Positions 6,887 to 14,908 are shown, counted from the stretch's first letter. The stretch is DNA of 18,530 bases from Phycisphaerales bacterium UBA7812 (GCA_002480345.1 DLBY01000130.1:1-18530); one strand, 5' to 3'. The notes: generated from the sequence alone by a model not told the origin. Numbers and translations are program-made.

Positions 6887-8356
6887 TCAACGGCTCAGCA
6901 GCACGGAATAGCTCCCGTCGCGGTAGCACGAGGGCGGATCGCCCGGCAAGCCCGCGGGGAGGGTCACCCGCTCGCGGCTGATCGTGAAGCCGTGCCAGGT
7001 CTTCGCCCAGCGGGCGATCGCCTGGTTCTCCTCGGGTTGCAGCGAGCAGGTGGAGTAAAGGATCGCGCCGGACGGCGCGAGCAGCCGGATCGCGTCGGCA
7101 ACGATCTGCCGCTGGGTGTCGGTCAGCCGCTCGTGCTGCCTGGTCATCGCGCGGTATTTCGCCTCGGGACGGCGGGCGAGCACCCCGGTGTTCGAACAGG
7201 GGACATCGAGCACCACGAGATCCGCGCGTCCCAGGCAGTCGTCGAGGACCTCGTCGAAACCGAGCACACGGACCCGCCCGTGCGCGGCGCCGCCGCCCTC
7301 GAACACGCGCCGGAGCGTCGCGAGTCTCGGCGCGTCGGTGTCCGTCGCGACGATCTCCGCATCCGGGAAGGTGCGCGCGAGCTGCCTCGTCTTGGTCCCC
7401 TTCCCGGCGCACAGATCGACCACGACCCGGGGCGCGAGGTCCGAAACAGAGTGGATCGCCTCTCCCGACGCGGCGTCCTGCACCCAGATGTCGTCCCGGC
7501 TCGCGAGCAGCGGGCCCAATGCCGACATCGGACCCGTGAACCGCGCGAAACCCTCGGCGCCCGGCACATCGGTCGCGTGCGGCTCGACATCGAGCACCGG
7601 CGCCGTCGCGTGCCGGATGCTGAGCGTCACAGGAGGGGACGCGAGCGTGTGCAGCGCGAGATCGCGCCAGCCGCGCCCGGGCTGATCGCCGTGGGTCTCG
7701 CGCCAGGATTCGAGCAGGGGCTTGGCGATGCTCGCGGCCGCGGAGAGGCGTGCGAGTTCGTCAGCGGGGAGCACCTCCCTCGCCAGCACAAGGGCCCGCC
7801 CATCGGCAAGGGGGATCTCATCGCGTGCGCCGGAATAGGTGTCGCGGAAGGTACGGGTCTCGCCCACCAGTTCCGCGACGCGCCGGAGGACCGCGTTGAC
7901 CAGCCCCCCGGCGCCGGGGCGGACGGCGCGTTTCGCCCACTCGACCGTCTCGCTGATCGCGGCGTGCGCCGGGATGCGGTCGAAAAAAACCAGCTGGGCG
8001 GCGCCCGCGAGCAGCGCGCCGCGCACCGCGGGCTCGACCTCGACGAACGGCTTGGAAAGGCCCGGCGTGATGATCGCCTGGAGCGTCCACCACCGGCGCA
8101 CAACGGTGTCGTGGATCGCGTGCGCGAGCGCCGCCTCGCGGGGATCGAGATCCCCCGTCTCGAGCTCCGCGGGGACGAGATCCGGGAAGTCCGCCGCGTC
8201 GTGCGCGAGGCGCGCGTACGCGACGGTGCGCGCGCTGGGGGGTGAGACTTCCTTGAGCGTCACCCGGTTCGGACGCCCCCCGCCCCGGCGGGCACGGGGC
8301 GCGCGGGCGCCCGATCGCGGGGAGCGGCGGTTTCCGTGTCCGGCTGGTCGGGGCAT
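6887..8356 (-). CDS. rsmB: 16S rRNA cytosine-5 methyltransferase, RsmB (Sun/Fmu) type
   Basis: RsmB methylates C967 of 16S rRNA (E. coli numbering) with S-adenosylmethionine. The 489-residue protein begins with a basic, low-complexity tail (1-35), then has a NusB-like RNA-binding domain (about 40-165; SETVEWAKRAVRPGAGGLVNAVLRR is typical), and a Rossmann methyltransferase domain at about 230-489. SAM binding is at VVDLCAGKGTKT (312-323). The two cysteines of RNA m5C methyltransferases are present in DVPCSNTG (C387, motif IV) and YSTCSLQPEEN (C437, motif VI). The NusB domain separates RsmB from the related RsmF/NOL1 proteins. ATG 8356 follows TAAACT by five bases. The open frame upstream to 8722 is antisense to the kinase gene and is not coding. 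A divergent histidine kinase starts 68 bases away, and ptsN follows. Confidence 0.92.
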   Translation of the reverse strand: MPRPAGHGNRRSPRSGARAPRARRGGGRPNRVTLKEVSPPSARTVAYARLAHDAADFPDLVPAELETGDLDPREAALAHAIHDTVVRRWWTLQAIITPGLSKPFVEVEPAVRGALLAGAAQLVFFDRIPAHAAISETVEWAKRAVRPGAGGLVNAVLRRVAELVGETRTFRDTYSGARDEIPLADGRALVLAREVLPADELARLSAAASIAKPLLESWRETHGDQPGRGWRDLALHTLASPPVTLSIRHATAPVLDVEPHATDVPGAEGFARFTGPMSALGPLLASRDDIWVQDAASGEAIHSVSDLAPRVVVDLCAGKGTKTRQLARTFPDAEIVATDTDAPRLATLRRVFEGGGAAHGRVRVLGFDEVLDDCLGRADLVVLDVPCSNTGVLARRPEAKYRAMTRQHERLTDTQRQIVADAIRLLAPSGAILYSTCSLQPEENQAIARWAKTWHGFTISRERVTLPAGLPGDPPSCYRDGSYSVLLSR

Positions 8357-8361
8357 CGGCG

Positions 8362-8367
8362 AGTTTA
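8362..8367 (-). promoter_or_regulatory. -10-like box TAAACT upstream of rsmB
   Basis: On the minus strand TAAACT is followed by CGCCG and the ATG at 8356. No ribosome site is present, and a 5-base spacer leaves no room for one. Confidence 0.55.
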
Positions 8368-8411
8368 TGCGCGCCCGCCTCCCGAGCCTGTCGAGTGGCA
8401 ACCCGATCGCG

Positions 8412-8417
8412 TAAGGT
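8412..8417 (+). promoter_or_regulatory. TAAGGT box, or Shine-Dalgarno, upstream of the histidine kinase
   Basis: TAAGGT is followed by GGTCGC and the ATG at 8424. The same bases also read AAGGTGG (8413-8419), which could serve as a ribosome site four bases from the start. Sequence alone does not decide between them. Confidence 0.4.
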
Positions 8418-8423
8418 GGTCGC

Positions 8424-10067
8424 ATGGCGCGGGATGCGGCGAAGGTCGGTGCGGATGAGGGCTCGCGGGCGCCGACGCCCCCGCGCGGGCTGCTCGCGTC
8501 GATGCGGATCCGCAAGAAGCTGATCTTCCTGCACACGGTGTTCTCGCTGCTGCTGATCGCGGTGCTGCTGGTCTCGGTGCGTCCCGCGGTGAACCACGCG
8601 GTGAGCGAGGCGGAGGGGGCGGTCGCGGCGCGCGCGATCGGGGCGCTCGTGTCGGGGGAGGGCGTCGCGCCGGTGGACGATCTGCTCGTGATCGAACGCG
8701 GCGCCCCGGAAGAACTGTGCATCAGCCAGCGGGTGCTGCGCCGGCTCGCGGACGCGGGGGAAGCCGAAGCGGTCCGCGTGCCGGGCGACCCCTCCCGGAC
8801 CTGGCGCGGGGTGCTGCTGATCGGCGAGGACGGTCGCGAGGAGTACCTCGCGGTGGGCGCGCGCCTCGAATCGGCGCGCCGGGCGGTGCTCGGGGTCTAC
8901 ATCCTCATCATCGTCGCGCTCGTCGCGGTCTATGCGCTCATCGCGGTGGCGCTGGAGGTCTTCGTGCTCCCGCGGCATGTGTACGGGCCCATCCGCCTGC
9001 TGCTGGACGCGGACCGCGCGGTGCAGCGCGGGGACACGGGCGCCGAGCTCGTCGACGAGGCGGCGATGCCCGCCGACGAGATGGGCGAGATCATGCGCTC
9101 GCGGAACGACGCGATCCGCGGCATCCGCCGGCAGGAGACGGCGCTCGCGCAGGCGCTCGACGAGCTGGAGACCGTCGCGGCGGACCTGAAGCGCAAGAAC
9201 CACCTGCTGGAGACCGCGAAGCGGAACCTCGAGGGCGCGGACCGCCTGATGAGCCTGGGGATGATGAGCGCGGGGATCGCGCACGAGCTCAACACGCCGC
9301 TCGCGGTCGCGAAGGGCCTCGTCGAGCGTCTTCGGGCCGATGAGTACCGGTCGCTCAGCGCCTCGCAGGCGGATCTGCTGGGACGCGTGATCGGTCGGCT
9401 CGAGCGGCTGAGCGAGGGGCTGCTCGACTTTGCGCGCGCGCGGGAGCCCGCGTACGCCGACGCGGCGCTCGCGCCGATCGTCGACGAGGCGATCACGCTC
9501 GTGCGACTGGACCGGGAGACGAGCGAGATCGCGATCGGGCACACGATCGACCCGTCGCTGCGGCTTGAGTGCGACGCGGACCGGATGGTGCAGGTGTTCG
9601 TGAACCTGATCCGCAACGCGGTCGATGCGCTGCGAGGCACGCGCGACAGCGGGCAGCCGAGCCGTGACGCGGTGGCGCACGCGATCACGGTCTCCGCGGA
9701 GACCCAGACCAGGGACGGGGAGACCTGGGTGACGATCCGCGTGGAGGACACGGGTCCTGGGATCGAGCCCGAGCTGCTCTCGACGCTGTTCGAGCCGTTC
9801 GTGTCCAGCCGGCTGGACAGCAAGGGGACGGGCCTGGGTCTCGCGGTGGCGGACGGGATCGTGCGCGAGCACGCGGGGACGGTGATCGCGCAGAACAGGC
9901 GGGGGGCGCAGGGGGCGGTGTTCGAGATCGTGCTGCCCCGGCGCGCGCCGCGGAACGGGCACGACGCTGGGGGCGGGGCACGCGAACCGCGCCCGACCGG
10001 TTCGGGTAGTGTGCACGGGAACACGGAATCGCGGCGCGACGAATCGCGGACCGGAGAGCTGTCATGA
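8424..10067 (+). CDS. Membrane-bound sensor histidine kinase
   Basis: The kinase autophosphorylates a histidine in response to a signal and passes the phosphate to the regulator encoded next. The 547-residue protein has helix 1 at about 33-52, a probable periplasmic sensor region at 53-156, helix 2 at about 157-181, a HAMP-like linker (182-235), a coiled-coil stretch (about 236-272) and a HisKA domain with the H-box SAGIAHELNTPL (H287). The ATPase domain shows the N-box NLIRNAVDAL (394-403), DTGPGIE (442-448), FEPF (456-459) and GTGLGL (468-473). The H-box and simple layout resemble NtrB- and RegB-like kinases. The sensor region has no fold I recognise, so the signal is unknown. An Arg/Gly-rich tail follows the ATPase domain. 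The TGA overlaps the regulator's ATG (ATGA), implying translational coupling. Confidence 0.93.
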   Translation: MARDAAKVGADEGSRAPTPPRGLLASMRIRKKLIFLHTVFSLLLIAVLLVSVRPAVNHAVSEAEGAVAARAIGALVSGEGVAPVDDLLVIERGAPEELCISQRVLRRLADAGEAEAVRVPGDPSRTWRGVLLIGEDGREEYLAVGARLESARRAVLGVYILIIVALVAVYALIAVALEVFVLPRHVYGPIRLLLDADRAVQRGDTGAELVDEAAMPADEMGEIMRSRNDAIRGIRRQETALAQALDELETVAADLKRKNHLLETAKRNLEGADRLMSLGMMSAGIAHELNTPLAVAKGLVERLRADEYRSLSASQADLLGRVIGRLERLSEGLLDFARAREPAYADAALAPIVDEAITLVRLDRETSEIAIGHTIDPSLRLECDADRMVQVFVNLIRNAVDALRGTRDSGQPSRDAVAHAITVSAETQTRDGETWVTIRVEDTGPGIEPELLSTLFEPFVSSRLDSKGTGLGLAVADGIVREHAGTVIAQNRRGAQGAVFEIVLPRRAPRNGHDAGGGAREPRPTGSGSVHGNTESRRDESRTGELS

Positions 10068-10693
10068 GCGAGACGGAGACGAGCAACGGCGTGCCCCCCC
10101 TTTCGATCGTCGCGGTCGATGACGACCCCGATTTCCGGGAGTACCTCCACGCGGTGCTCGACCCCGAGGGGCACGACCTGCGCACGGCGGCGGACCCCGC
10201 GATGCTGTGGGAGGCCTGCGAGGACCGGCTGCCGGATGTCGTGCTGCTCGACATGAAGATGGGCGAGGCGGACGGGAAGGAAGTGCTCGCGGAGCTGCGC
10301 CGGCGCTGGCCGAAACTGTGCGTGATCGTGGTCACGGGCTATCCCACGATGGACTCGATGCGCGAGACCTTCAAGCAGGATGTGTTCGACTATGTGCCCA
10401 AGCCCTTCTCGACCGAGGACCTGAACCGGGTGCTGGGGCAGGCGGCGGCGGCGTTCAACCTGGGCGGGCGTCCCCAGGACCGCCTGCGGAACGAGCTGGG
10501 GCGGCAGGTCCGCCTGAGCCGAACGCGGAGGGGCTGGACGCTGAAGGACCTGAGCGAATCGAGCGGGGTGAGCGTGAGCCAGCTGAGCTCGATCGAGCGG
10601 GGGGCGCACCTGCCCAGCGTGGAGAGCCTTCTGGCGATCGCGACGGCGCTGGACGAGAAGCCGAGCGGGTGGTTTGGGTCAGCGGGGTTCTGA
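10064..10693 (+). CDS. Response regulator with receiver domain and Cro/CI-type (XRE) DNA-binding domain
   Basis: This 209-residue protein is the likely partner of the kinase it overlaps by four bases. The receiver domain (about 12-130) has the acidic pocket VDDDPD (D19-D21), phosphoacceptor D63 in LLDMKM, T91 in VVTGY and K113 in PKPF, so it should be phosphorylatable. After a short linker, residues 145-197 form a Cro/CI helix-turn-helix (GRQVRLSRTRRGWTLKDLSESSGVSVSQ region, with SSIERG and LPSVESLLAIA). Most DNA-binding regulators carry OmpR-, NarL- or Fis-type domains; a receiver joined to an XRE domain is uncommon. Translation is probably coupled to the kinase, helped by GGAG at 10053-10056, seven bases before the ATG. 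lpxB follows after 37 bases. The target genes cannot be read from the sequence. Confidence 0.93.
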   Translation: MSETETSNGVPPLSIVAVDDDPDFREYLHAVLDPEGHDLRTAADPAMLWEACEDRLPDVVLLDMKMGEADGKEVLAELRRRWPKLCVIVVTGYPTMDSMRETFKQDVFDYVPKPFSTEDLNRVLGQAAAAFNLGGRPQDRLRNELGRQVRLSRTRRGWTLKDLSESSGVSVSQLSSIERGAHLPSVESLLAIATALDEKPSGWFGSAGF

Positions 10694-10716
10694 CCCGGCC
10701 TCGGTCCAAGGGCTCC

Positions 10717-10722
10717 TACACT
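10717..10722 (+). promoter_or_regulatory. -10-like box TACACT upstream of lpxB
   Basis: TACACT is followed by CGGCGCTC and the ATG at 10731, an 8-base spacer. It lies in the 37-base gap after the response regulator, so lpxB may have its own leaderless promoter as well as reading from the two-component genes. Confidence 0.55.
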
Positions 10723-10730
10723 CGGCGCTC

Positions 10731-11993
10731 ATGGCTCCGGACGCGCCCTCCATCCTCTTTACAGGCTTCGAGCCCAGCGGGGACGACCACGCCTCCGCGG
10801 TGATCCGCGAGCTCAAGGCGGCGCACCCATCGGTGCGGGTCTACGCGTGGGGTGGGAAGAAGATGGAGGCCGCGGGGGCGGAGATCGTCGAGTACACCGG
10901 GCAGAACGCGGTGATGGGGATCCCGGGCCTGGGGAAGATCCTCGAGCACCGGGCGATCAACAAGCGGGTCGCGGCGTGGCTGGACGGGCACCCTGTCGCG
11001 GTGCATGTGCCGGTGGACTCGCCCGCGGCGAACTTCCCGATCTGCAAGATCGCGAAGCGCCGTGGGGCGAAGGTGGTGCACCTGGTCGCGCCGCAGGTGT
11101 GGGCGTGGGGGACATGGCGCATCAACAAGCTGCGGCGGCTGACGGATTTCGTGTGCTGCCTGCTCCCGTTCGAGGAGTCGTACTTCAAGCAGCGGCGCGT
11201 GCCGGCGAAGTTCGTGGGGCACCCGCTGTTCGACGAGTTGCCCGACCCCTCGGTGCTCGACGGAGCGGTCGCGGGCTTCCCCGAAGGCGGAGCGCGCGGG
11301 AACGGGGAGGAATGGGGGCGGAAGATCGCCCTCATGCCCGGCTCGCGCCCCAAGGAGATCGAGCGGAACTTTCCGCTGTTGATCGAGGCGTTCCGGCGGC
11401 TGCGCCGGGATTACCCCGACCTGACGGGGGTCGTCGCGGCAACGCACGCGGGGCTGGAACCCCGCCTGCGAGAGATCGCGCGACGCACGCCGACGGCACC
11501 GGGGAGCGGGGATCGCTGCACCGACGGCTGGCCGGACGGCGTCGTGATCGCGCCGGAGGCCACAGACGCGGTGACGCGGTGGTGCGATCTCGCGCTGGTG
11601 GTGAGCGGAACGGTGACGCTTCAGATCGCGCGGCAGGGCAAGCCCATGGTGATCGTGTACAAGTCGAGCCGGCTGATGTACTGGGCGATCGCGAAGTGGC
11701 TGCTGAGCACGCCTTTCTTCAGCCTGCCCAACCTGATCGCGGGCGAGCGGGTGGTCCCCGAGTTGATCCCGCACTTCGGCGGGCCCGAGCGGATCGTCGA
11801 CGAGGCGGTGGCGCTGCTCGAACGGCCCGAGCGGGGCGCCCAGCAGAGCGCGGCGCTGCGCGAGATCACCGAGAAATACAGGGGCACGCACGCGGCGCGT
11901 GGCGCCGCGGCGGTGATCGCGAAAGTCGCGGGCCTTGTCGGTCAGGACGCGGGGTCGTCGCCCGTCGCGTCGGCTGCGTCGTCCGCCTCCTGA
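10731..11993 (+). CDS. lpxB: Lipid-A-disaccharide synthase
   Basis: LpxB joins UDP-2,3-diacylglucosamine and lipid X to form the disaccharide core of lipid A, at the inner face of the inner membrane. The 420-residue protein (about 380 in E. coli) has the family landmarks: EPSGDDHAS (14-22, matching ASGD), PVDSPAANFP (94-103) with the catalytic-type aspartate D96, PQVWAWGTWRINKL (121-134), FVGHPLFDELP (161-171), LMPGSRPKEIERNFPLL (201-217), VSGTVTLQIA (291-300) and STPFFSLPNLIAGERVVPEL (326-345). In E. coli the last-but-one motif is ASGTAALE; the glutamate is a glutamine here. Extra loops at about 172-198 and 252-270 and an Ala/Ser-rich tail account for the added length. ATG 10731 is the family start; an in-frame upstream codon at 10674 lies inside the regulator. 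Its presence implies an outer membrane with lipid A. The last 52 bases overlap a convergent gene. Confidence 0.93.
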   Translation: MAPDAPSILFTGFEPSGDDHASAVIRELKAAHPSVRVYAWGGKKMEAAGAEIVEYTGQNAVMGIPGLGKILEHRAINKRVAAWLDGHPVAVHVPVDSPAANFPICKIAKRRGAKVVHLVAPQVWAWGTWRINKLRRLTDFVCCLLPFEESYFKQRRVPAKFVGHPLFDELPDPSVLDGAVAGFPEGGARGNGEEWGRKIALMPGSRPKEIERNFPLLIEAFRRLRRDYPDLTGVVAATHAGLEPRLREIARRTPTAPGSGDRCTDGWPDGVVIAPEATDAVTRWCDLALVVSGTVTLQIARQGKPMVIVYKSSRLMYWAIAKWLLSTPFFSLPNLIAGERVVPELIPHFGGPERIVDEAVALLERPERGAQQSAALREITEKYRGTHAARGAAAVIAKVAGLVGQDAGSSPVASAASSAS

Positions 11994-12706
11994 AAGAGCC
12001 CCAGGCCCCGGATCGGGAAGACCGCGACGGTGACGCGCGCGTTGCCCGCGCGGTCGGCGATCGGGACGCTCGCGATCTCGGGGATCCCGATCGGCAGGCC
12101 GTCGTCGAGCAGTCGGTGGGCGACACGCTGGATGTCGTGGCGCGCGACGGATTCGTCTTCGGTGAACAGCACGAGGCACGCGGCGGCACGCTCGATGCGG
12201 GCGTCCCCGACGAGCTTGCAGACATCCGCGGCGGGGCCGTTGACCATCTCGGTCGCGTACGCGCGGTTGGGCCCCGGGACGCCGTCGCGATAGGCGTGCT
12301 GCGCGACGGCCTTGACCTCGACCCAGGCCGCGTCGGCGGGGTTCGCGGCGCCGGCGCTCGCGGCGGATTCCATCTGGGTCGCGAGATCGGCGAACAGGGT
12401 GCCCTCCCCGGCGCGCACGCGTCGGTCGGCGTGCACGGGATCGAGCAGCACGGCGTCCGGATCATCGGTCAGCACGAGGTCGCACCGGTCGCGGGCCGAA
12501 TCCGCGGATTCGTGGTCGCTGGGGTAGAGCGCCTCGCGGTGCACCCCCCACCCCGCCTGTTCGAGCCCCCTCGCGAGGATGGGGTGCAGCGCCGTCTCGT
12601 CGAGCGCATCGAGCCCGAGGGGCGCCTGCTCGTCGCGCAGAACGGCTTCCGCGTCGCGGAGCGCGTCGGCCATCGCGCCGGCGAGAAGGGAGAAATCGAG
12701 GCTCAC
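11942..12706 (-). CDS. Unknown protein with a possible PD-(D/E)xK nuclease-like core
   Basis: This is a soluble 254-residue acidic protein that I do not recognise as a named family. Residues 39-132 resemble the order of a PD-(D/E)xK fold: a helix (ALHPILARGLEQAGW), a strand leading to RCDLVL (D76), and after a spacer WVEVKAV with E130-V-K132 at the end of a strand. A later strand (AACLVLFTEDE, 175-185) and helix (DIQRVAHRLL, 191-200) would also fit. The usual proof would be a profile search; members include restriction enzymes and many repair or structural relatives. The start is GTG 12706 with a TAGCAT box six bases upstream and no ribosome site. Its 3' end runs 52 bases into lpxB on the other strand, and the symporter gene diverges from its 5' end. 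No methylase or helicase neighbour argues for a restriction system. Confidence 0.72.
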   Translation of the reverse strand: MSLDFSLLAGAMADALRDAEAVLRDEQAPLGLDALDETALHPILARGLEQAGWGVHREALYPSDHESADSARDRCDLVLTDDPDAVLLDPVHADRRVRAGEGTLFADLATQMESAASAGAANPADAAWVEVKAVAQHAYRDGVPGPNRAYATEMVNGPAADVCKLVGDARIERAAACLVLFTEDESVARHDIQRVAHRLLDDGLPIGIPEIASVPIADRAGNARVTVAVFPIRGLGLFQEADDAADATGDDPAS

Positions 12707-12712
12707 GCGGGT

Positions 12713-12718
12713 ATGCTA
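12713..12718 (-). promoter_or_regulatory. -10-like box TAGCAT upstream of the PD-(D/E)xK-like gene
   Basis: On the minus strand TAGCAT is followed by ACCCGC and the GTG at 12706. The same hexamer with the same 6-base spacer precedes the zinc-ribbon gene at 622. Confidence 0.55.
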
Positions 12719-12859
12719 ACCGCGGACACCGGAACGGGTGCCCGCCCGCCGGTTTGCGTTCCGGCGTGGGATCGGGCATGATCTTCGGACGCTCGGCGCC
12801 CCCCGGACGGGGCGAACGGGCCCTGCCGACTCATATTCCGCAACGAGGATTCCATCTCT

Positions 12860-14908
12860 ATGCATGCACTCGACGCGTTCATCGGCAACCTCAACGGCGT
12901 GCTGTTCAGCGACTACACGGTCTATGCCCTGCTGGCCGTGGGGTTCCTGTTCACCGTCTGGTCGTTCTTCGGGCAGTACCGGGCGCTGACGCACGGCGTC
13001 GCGGTCGTGCGGGGCAAATACGACGACCACGACGACCCGGGGGCGATCAACCACTTCCAGGCGCTGTCCGCGGCGTTGTCCGCGACGGTGGGCCTGGGCA
13101 ACATCGGCGGGGTCGCGGTCGCGGTGGCGCTGGGCGGGCCCGGCGCCGTGCTCTGGATGTGGCTCATCGGGCTGCTGGGCATGGCGCTCAAGATGACCGA
13201 GGTCACCCAGTCGATGATCTTCCGCAACACCGACGACCCCGAGAACCCGCACGGCGGCCCGATGTTCGTGGTCGCGAAGGGGCTCGCGGACTCGTCGGGT
13301 CTCCGGAAGTTTGCGGGCGTGCTGTTCACCCTGGCGGCGCTGGGGCTGACCTATCTCGCGGCGGGCGTGTTCGAGACCAACCTCGCCTGGATCCCGGGCG
13401 GTCTGCTCGCGCTGACCTTCCTCGTGCTGGGCTTCACGAAGAGCAAGGCGCTGGGCCTGTTCATCGGCGGGATCTTCGTCATCACGCTGATCATCTCGGC
13501 GATCACGGGCGGCAACATGTTCCAGGCGTGGAATGTCGCAGACATCACCTTCACCTACTTCCAGATCCCCCAGGCCGCGACGGGCGTCGTGCTGACGATC
13601 CTCGTCGGGCTGGTGATCATCGGTGGCATCAAGCGGATCGGTTCGGTCGCGGGCCGGATCGTCCCGTTCATGTGCGTGATGTATGTGCTCGCGGCGTTGT
13701 ATGTGCTCGCGGTGAACTTCTCGGATATCCCCGCGATGTTCGCGCTGATCGTCAAGTCGGGCCTGCCGACCTGGGCGGGCGGCGAGAGCCCCGACGCGAC
13801 GGGCGCGTTCCTGGGCGGGACCTTCGCGTACGCCGCGATGTGGGGCGTCAAGCGGGCGCTGTTCAGCAGCGAGGCGGGGCAGGGCTCGAGCCCGATCGCG
13901 CACTCCGCGGCGAAGACCGACGAGCCCGTGCGAGAGGGCGTCGTCGCGGGCCTCGAGCCCTTCGTGGACACGATCGTTGTCTGCACGCTGACGGCGCTGG
14001 TGATCCTGTCGAGCGGCGCGTACAACCGCGGCCCCGAGGCGGTCTTCGAGGGCTCCAACCCGGTCGCGATCGTCCAGGCGGTCGATGCCGACGGGAACCC
14101 GATCGAGCAGGTCCAGGATGACGGCTCGGTGCTGCGTGTGTGGACCGCCGAGACGCCCGATCTTCCCCGCATGACGCAGGCGAACCGCAAGATCCGCCGC
14201 GCGGGCGAGGGCGAATCCGGCTGGCGGGACGGCGAGACCGTCTTCCTCGTCGTCAACGCGGACGAGGACCCCAACACCGGGCGGGAGTTGCGGCGCCTCT
14301 CGGGCACCGTCACCCTCGCGGAGGGCGACATCTGGACCGTCAACTGGGGGATGCTCGATTCCGTGCTCGAGCCCACCCTCCGCGAGAGCGAGGACGGCTC
14401 GCTCGACACCGGCATCTACGGCGACTACGCGGGCGCGTCGATGACCGCCTACGCGTTCGACCGCGTCACCCCGGGGCTCGGGATGTGGCTCATCACAATC
14501 GCCGCGTGGCTCTTCGCGCTCTCGACGATGATCTCCTGGTCGTACTACGGCGAGCAGGGCATCTACTTCTTCTGCGGCCGCCTGAACCCCAAGGCCGCGG
14601 GGAGCATCGCGTTCGTCTACAAGCTGATCTACTCGCTGCTGATCCTGGTGACGACGGCGCTGGCGATGCCGATCTTCGGATCGGGGGACAACAAGTTCGC
14701 GATCATCGCGACCGAGCACGAACTCGACAACTGGACCACCCTGGGCCTGGGGGTCATGCTCGTGGCGAATGTCCCGATCATGCTCATCTTCGCGCCCACC
14801 GCGTTCCGGGCCTTCCACGGGTACTTCAAGCGGATGAAGCAGGGCGGGGACCACCCGCACGACGCGCCGCCGATCGCGGATGTCGTCGAGGGCAAAGATG
14901 TTGATTGA
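12860..14908 (+). CDS. AGCS-family sodium/alanine (or glycine) symporter with a large inserted domain
   Basis: AGCS proteins take up alanine or glycine with sodium across the inner membrane. The family signature is clear: LSATVGLGNIGGVAVAVALGGPG (73-95), GPGAVLWMWLIGLLGMALK, GGPMFVVAKGL, SSPIAHSAAKTDEPVREG (343-360) and STMISWSYYGEQGIYFFCG (555-573). Usual length is about 450-550; this protein has 682. The excess lies between the helix ending at VILSSGAYN (about 389) and the helix starting near GMWLITIAAW (541). About 130 residues (roughly 390-525) form a polar, strand-rich soluble segment with repeated D-G-N/D-G turns. The transporter core seems otherwise intact. GAGGA at 12845-12849 is the likely ribosome site, with a rather long 10-base spacing, and there is no TAnnnT box, so the gene looks leadered. 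A bidirectional terminator follows. Substrate choice cannot be told from sequence. Confidence 0.92.
   Translation: MHALDAFIGNLNGVLFSDYTVYALLAVGFLFTVWSFFGQYRALTHGVAVVRGKYDDHDDPGAINHFQALSAALSATVGLGNIGGVAVAVALGGPGAVLWMWLIGLLGMALKMTEVTQSMIFRNTDDPENPHGGPMFVVAKGLADSSGLRKFAGVLFTLAALGLTYLAAGVFETNLAWIPGGLLALTFLVLGFTKSKALGLFIGGIFVITLIISAITGGNMFQAWNVADITFTYFQIPQAATGVVLTILVGLVIIGGIKRIGSVAGRIVPFMCVMYVLAALYVLAVNFSDIPAMFALIVKSGLPTWAGGESPDATGAFLGGTFAYAAMWGVKRALFSSEAGQGSSPIAHSAAKTDEPVREGVVAGLEPFVDTIVVCTLTALVILSSGAYNRGPEAVFEGSNPVAIVQAVDADGNPIEQVQDDGSVLRVWTAETPDLPRMTQANRKIRRAGEGESGWRDGETVFLVVNADEDPNTGRELRRLSGTVTLAEGDIWTVNWGMLDSVLEPTLRESEDGSLDTGIYGDYAGASMTAYAFDRVTPGLGMWLITIAAWLFALSTMISWSYYGEQGIYFFCGRLNPKAAGSIAFVYKLIYSLLILVTTALAMPIFGSGDNKFAIIATEHELDNWTTLGLGVMLVANVPIMLIFAPTAFRAFHGYFKRMKQGGDHPHDAPPIADVVEGKDVD

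Noticed and set aside
8280..8420. -35 boxes paired with the TAnnnT hexamers
   Set aside because: I looked 16-19 bases upstream of each box and found no shared TTGACA-like element, so none is annotated.
8357..8722. A 122-codon N-terminal extension of rsmB
   Set aside because: It overlaps the kinase gene on the other strand, and ATG 8356 has its own TAAACT box.
7818..10016. A 732-codon minus-strand frame opposite the kinase and the rsmB start
   Set aside because: It is a low-complexity Arg-rich translation crossing two well-supported genes.
11942..12706. A restriction-modification or other defence system around the PD-(D/E)xK-like gene
   Set aside because: There is no methyltransferase, helicase or mobility gene nearby; the neighbours are lpxB and a symporter.
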